Below are positions 5,000-7,147 of a DNA stretch of 7,147 nt, one piece after another. The translations under genes were made by a program, and so were the position numbers. The notes beneath the pieces are model-generated. The model worked only from the letters and a program-made list of their open reading frames with translations, did not search any database and was not told the origin of the DNA. The DNA is from F1-60-MAGs149 sp037133215 (GTDB lineage Bacteria > Actinomycetota > Thermoleophilia > Gaiellales > F1-60-MAGs149). Each line of letters opens with the position of its first letter. The first letter of the stretch is position 1. The stretch lies in assembly GCA_037133215.1 (NCBI GenBank), contig JBAXOM010000100.1:1-7147 (forward strand), written 5' to 3'.

Positions 5000-5819
5000 T
5001 GGGTACCGCCCGACGATCGCGTCCCTTGATCTGCATGACCTCAGAGTACCCCGCGGCCACCGCAGCCTGTACGGCGAGGTCGAAGTCGCGAGCAATATCT
5101 GTCGGCACGTGCGCGTCGGACGAGAGCACAATCGGCACACCACGTTCGTAGTAGCGTTCGAGCAACGCCTGAGATGGGTAGAGCTCCTGGGCGGCCTTGC
5201 GTAGGCCCGCGGTCGAGATTTCGACACAGACGCCAGCTTCGGCGAGCGCATCCGCAATCGTGTCGTAGGACCAATCGAGCGTCGTCGAGGAGGGCAGGGG
5301 GCCAAAAGACTTGGGTAGATCCGAATGCGTCATGACATCGAACTGGCCACTCATGGCGGCGCGAGTGTAGCGATCGACGTAGCCACGCCAGAGCGCCTCC
5401 GAGTCGATGTGGTCGAAGGCCGAGTAAAGGTCGTAATCGACCGCACCCTCGTCAACCCAGTGGACGCTGCCAAGGATGAGATCCCACGGCCGTCCACGCA
5501 GCGCCTCGATGAGTACGTCCTGTCCTTCCGGCAGCCAGTCGCACTCGATACCAATCAGAAGTGGAAAGCCGATTGCCTTTGCTTCGCTGAGAGCCTCCCA
5601 GTACGCATCGATATCCCACTCAGTCTGCGTCTGCCAATACTCGTGGGCCCAGGCGGGCTTAGCCGCACGAAAGCGGTAGATATGTTCGGTGATCGCAACG
5701 GCATCGAGCCCCTGATCCATCGCTGCTGCCACGTGGGGCACGATCGTCTCGATCGACAGTGCCTCCTCGTCGAGCGGATCGTCGTCTGGACGAAGGTGCG
5801 TGTGATGGTCAGTCAGCAT
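4992..5819 (-). CDS. PHP-family phosphatase, histidinol-phosphatase (HisJ/HisK) type
   Basis: From the ATG at 5819 this encodes 275 residues with all metal-binding motifs of the PHP fold: DHHTH at 4-8, TEH at 44-46, GIECDW at 90-95 (Glu92), GSVHW at 117-121 (His120), THSD at 164-167, and SSDAH at 233-237. ISTAGLRKAAQELYPS at 201-216 closely matches the histidinol-phosphatase pattern, so the most likely reaction is histidinol phosphate to histidinol in histidine synthesis. Related PHP proteins hydrolyse other phosphoesters, and no other his gene is in view, so the substrate is not certain. The frame extends upstream to 5882, but that would run 21 codons further into ispD and adds non-family sequence. 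The chosen start overlaps the ispD end by 11 bases, and the gene end overlaps ispF, placing it firmly in the operon. Confidence 0.88.
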   Translation of the reverse strand: MLTDHHTHLRPDDDPLDEEALSIETIVPHVAAAMDQGLDAVAITEHIYRFRAAKPAWAHEYWQTQTEWDIDAYWEALSEAKAIGFPLLIGIECDWLPEGQDVLIEALRGRPWDLILGSVHWVDEGAVDYDLYSAFDHIDSEALWRGYVDRYTRAAMSGQFDVMTHSDLPKSFGPLPSSTTLDWSYDTIADALAEAGVCVEISTAGLRKAAQELYPSQALLERYYERGVPIVLSSDAHVPTDIARDFDLAVQAAVAAGYSEVMQIKGRDRRAVPIG

Positions 5820-6501
5820 CGCGCATTTCCTCGGCACGTCGCAGGTCGTCGCGCGTCGTGATCTTGATGGCCCGAGGATCACCCATCACCGTCACGACCG
5901 TGCCGCCGATGCGTTCGACGAGGCTCGCGCAATCGGTACCTGTCGCACGGTCGGGGGCGGCCAGTGCTCGCCGCAATACGTCTGCGACAAAGCCCTGTGG
6001 TGTCTGGACCGTTCGCAGATCTTCGCGCTCGATTGTCTCGAGCACCCGTCCCGACCCATCGACGCGCTTGACGGTATCGACGATTGGGAGGGCGGGAATG
6101 ACGCCATCAGCACCGTCGGCAAACCCTGCCAGCACGCGATCGATCAGCTCGGGTGACACGAGCGGACGCGCGGCGTCGTGCACGAGAATCAGCACAGCAT
6201 CGTCAGGTACTTCGGCAACACCAAGCGCAACGGAGTCCGAGCGCGAGGAACCACCAGCAATCGCAATCGACGCCTTACCCGCGCCGATGTCGTCGACCAT
6301 AAAGGTTGCGCGTTCCTCCCACCCCTCCGGCACGACCAGGACGATACCGTCGATGCCTGGATGGTCGTCAAGTGCAGAGACGGAAGCCGCGACCAACGGA
6401 TTCTCGCCAAAGGCGACGAAGGCTTTCGGATGCTCCGCACCCAGGCGTTCTCCCGAGCCAGCCGCGACCACGACCGCCCAGACGGCGACCGCCTCAGCCA
6501 T
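5809..6501 (-). CDS. ispD: 2-C-methyl-D-erythritol 4-phosphate cytidylyltransferase
   Basis: Third step of the MEP pathway: joins MEP to CTP, giving CDP-methylerythritol and pyrophosphate. The 230-residue length is normal for IspD. Motifs: VVAAGSGERLG at 11-21 with Arg19, PKAF at 25-28 with Lys26 (CTP binding), GGSSRSDSV at 83-91, VHDAARP at 107-113 (Asp109, Arg112), VDTVKR at 141-146 (Thr143), RTVQTPQGF at 163-171, TDCASLVER at 189-197, and GDPRAIKITTRDDL at 207-220 (Lys213). All residues known to be important in E. coli IspD have counterparts. The ATG at 6501 lies six bases after the carD stop, and no distinct Shine-Dalgarno is visible, so it probably depends on the carD transcript. Confidence 0.96.
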   Translation of the reverse strand: MAEAVAVWAVVVAAGSGERLGAEHPKAFVAFGENPLVAASVSALDDHPGIDGIVLVVPEGWEERATFMVDDIGAGKASIAIAGGSSRSDSVALGVAEVPDDAVLILVHDAARPLVSPELIDRVLAGFADGADGVIPALPIVDTVKRVDGSGRVLETIEREDLRTVQTPQGFVADVLRRALAAPDRATGTDCASLVERIGGTVVTVMGDPRAIKITTRDDLRRAEEMRDAD

Positions 6502-6507
6502 CAGCGT

Positions 6508-7029
6508 TTAGACGGAACGCGCGGCGCGCGCCTCGGCGCGGGCCGTCGCAAGATCGGAGAGGAGCTTGTCGAGATGCTCATTAGTAGCGTCCTCATCCTT
6601 GTCGAGCACCCAACGGAGCTCGGACGAGAGGATGCGCTTGGCCTGCGACAAGAGCTGACGCTCACCCGACGAAAGCGGGCGCTCGGAGTCGCGCAGCGAG
6701 AGATCGCGAATGACCTCCGCGATCTCCTTGACATCACCGGAGCGAATCTTGTCCTTGTTCATCCGGAAACGGCGGCTCCAAGAACCGGTATCAGCCGGGA
6801 TCTCCTCGGCCAGTACGGCGAGAACGGCATTCGCGCCCTTCATGTCCATCACGCGGCGGAGCCCAAGCTCGTCGACCCGATTGACAGGAATCCGCACCAC
6901 GAGGTCGTCGGCGATGATTCGAATCGTGAGGTACTCGACCTCTTCACCCAACACCGTGCGCTTCTCGATGCCATCGATCACGCCAGCGCCGTGCTGGGGA
7001 TAGACGATCCGATCTCCGACTTTGAACAC
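6508..7029 (-). CDS. carD: CarD/CdnL family RNA polymerase-binding transcription regulator
   Basis: Binds the beta subunit of RNA polymerase and stabilises the open complex, notably at rRNA and other housekeeping promoters; it is broadly conserved in actinobacteria. The 173 residues show the N-terminal polymerase-interacting domain (MFKVGDRIVYPQHGAGVIDG at 1-20, up to about 60, including VRIPVNRVDELGLRRV) and a helical DNA-binding C-terminal domain (WSRRFRMNKDKIRSGDVKEI at about 84-103, then RDLSLRDSERPLSSGERQLL). The start is GTG at 7029, supported by a strong GGAGGGAG and by the family N terminus. The reading frame stays open upstream to the window edge, with no alternative start that matches the family. 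It is the first well-supported gene of the carD-ispD-phosphatase-ispF run. Confidence 0.95.
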   Translation of the reverse strand: MFKVGDRIVYPQHGAGVIDGIEKRTVLGEEVEYLTIRIIADDLVVRIPVNRVDELGLRRVMDMKGANAVLAVLAEEIPADTGSWSRRFRMNKDKIRSGDVKEIAEVIRDLSLRDSERPLSSGERQLLSQAKRILSSELRWVLDKDEDATNEHLDKLLSDLATARAEARAARSV

Positions 7030-7035
7030 GCGGTG

Positions 7036-7043
7036 CTCCCTCC
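7036..7043 (-). promoter_or_regulatory. Strong Shine-Dalgarno of carD that fixes the GTG start
   Basis: On the minus strand GGAGGGAG lies six bases before the GTG at 7029. It is the only near-consensus ribosome binding site in the window, and it decides the carD start although the frame stays open further upstream. Confidence 0.8.
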
Positions 7044-7057
7044 GACCTAGAGCCGGA

Positions 7058-7063
7058 AGGATA
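7058..7063 (-). promoter_or_regulatory. Candidate -10 box of the carD operon
   Basis: The minus strand reads TATCCT, a four-of-six match to TATAAT, about 28 bases before the carD GTG. This would give a leader of about 20 nt that contains the Shine-Dalgarno. No recognisable -35 box lies 16-18 bp further upstream, so the call is weak. Confidence 0.3.
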
Positions 7064-7090
7064 ACGGTTTTTCGTCGCGAATGGGGGAGG

Positions 7091-7147
7091 TTATTTCGCG
7101 TTCCGAAGAAGCCGGTCGTGTAGCCGACGAAGGCCTTGTTGCACGTC
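7091..7147 (-). CDS. Possible 3' end of the gene upstream of carD (perhaps DisA)
   Basis: Entering from the right edge, one minus-strand frame gives 18 codons (DVQQGLRRLHDRLLRNAK) and a TAA at 7093-7091, 61 bp before the carD start. The pattern GLRRL followed by a short basic tail resembles the end of the helix-hairpin-helix domain of DisA, the diadenylate cyclase. disA lies near carD/ispD in several actinobacterial and firmicute genomes. The fragment is too short to be sure: third-position GC is lower than in the neighbouring genes, and a competing frame continuous with carD has higher third-position GC. Confidence 0.35.
   Translation of the reverse strand, partial: DVQQGLRRLHDRLLRNAK

Noticed and set aside
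4523..5305. 260-codon version of ispF starting far upstream
   Set aside because: The first 102 residues lie inside the phosphatase gene in another frame, are rich in Arg and Ser, and match no IspF sequence; the true N terminus is at the TTG.
5820..5882. Upstream start for the PHP phosphatase (21 extra codons)
   Set aside because: It would run further into ispD and adds MILGPSRSRRAT-type sequence unlike the family; the ATG at 5819 is followed directly by the DHHTH motif.
6178..7050. Plus-strand frame of 290 codons opposite ispD and carD
   Set aside because: It overlaps two well-recognised genes on the other strand, has no recognisable motif and no ribosome binding site; it is an antisense shadow.
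7081..7147. Plus-strand ATG-led frame open to the right edge, as a gene divergent from carD
   Set aside because: Third-position GC is about half, no Shine-Dalgarno precedes it, and the peptide fits no family that I recognise.

Overview
The window is a high-GC bacterial chromosome segment (above 60% GC by eye) carrying nine genes I can name and the tail of a tenth. It most likely comes from an actinomycetote. The main reasons are the carD-ispD-ispF block, a MutY that ends in a small winged-helix-like tail instead of a NUDIX domain, and frequent GTG/TTG starts. A PHP-type histidinol-phosphatase and linkage of the isp genes to gltX would fit deep-branching actinobacterial classes such as Thermoleophilia, but that placement is inference.

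Layout from the right edge leftwards. The minus strand at 7147-4523 is a tight operon-like run: the possible end of an upstream gene (perhaps disA), then carD (CdnL-type regulator of RNA polymerase), ispD, a PHP-family phosphatase, and ispF. IspD and IspF catalyse steps 3 and 5 of the MEP isoprenoid pathway; the phosphatase gene sits between them and overlaps both. The plus strand then holds lemA-htpX (3019-4511, joined by a one-base TAATG overlap), which meets ispF tail to tail, and mutY (1900-2715). The 303-bp gap between mutY and lemA contains no gene. It does contain a perfect 39-bp inverted repeat, each arm of which is itself a 35-bp near-palindrome carrying a GGGTCAGACCC core, resembling a REP or MITE-like element.

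To the left, on the minus strand, a Phd/YefM antitoxin and PIN-domain (VapC-like) toxin pair (1867-1196) is followed after only 26 bp by gltX, which runs off the left edge. The antitoxin start lies just downstream of a -10-like box overlapped by a tandem 9-bp repeat, so a near-leaderless, self-repressed promoter is plausible. It may also drive gltX. The glutamyl-tRNA synthetase is unusual: it lacks the cysteine-rich zinc-binding segment, and its HIGH, KMSKS and glutamate-binding motifs are altered.

Seen as a whole, the minus-strand genes recall the widespread order (disA)-(carD)-ispD-ispF-gltX. Here ispF and gltX are separated by about 3.3 kb holding lemA-htpX, the repeat element, mutY and the toxin-antitoxin pair. 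No tRNA, rRNA, CRISPR array, prophage or transposase gene was seen.
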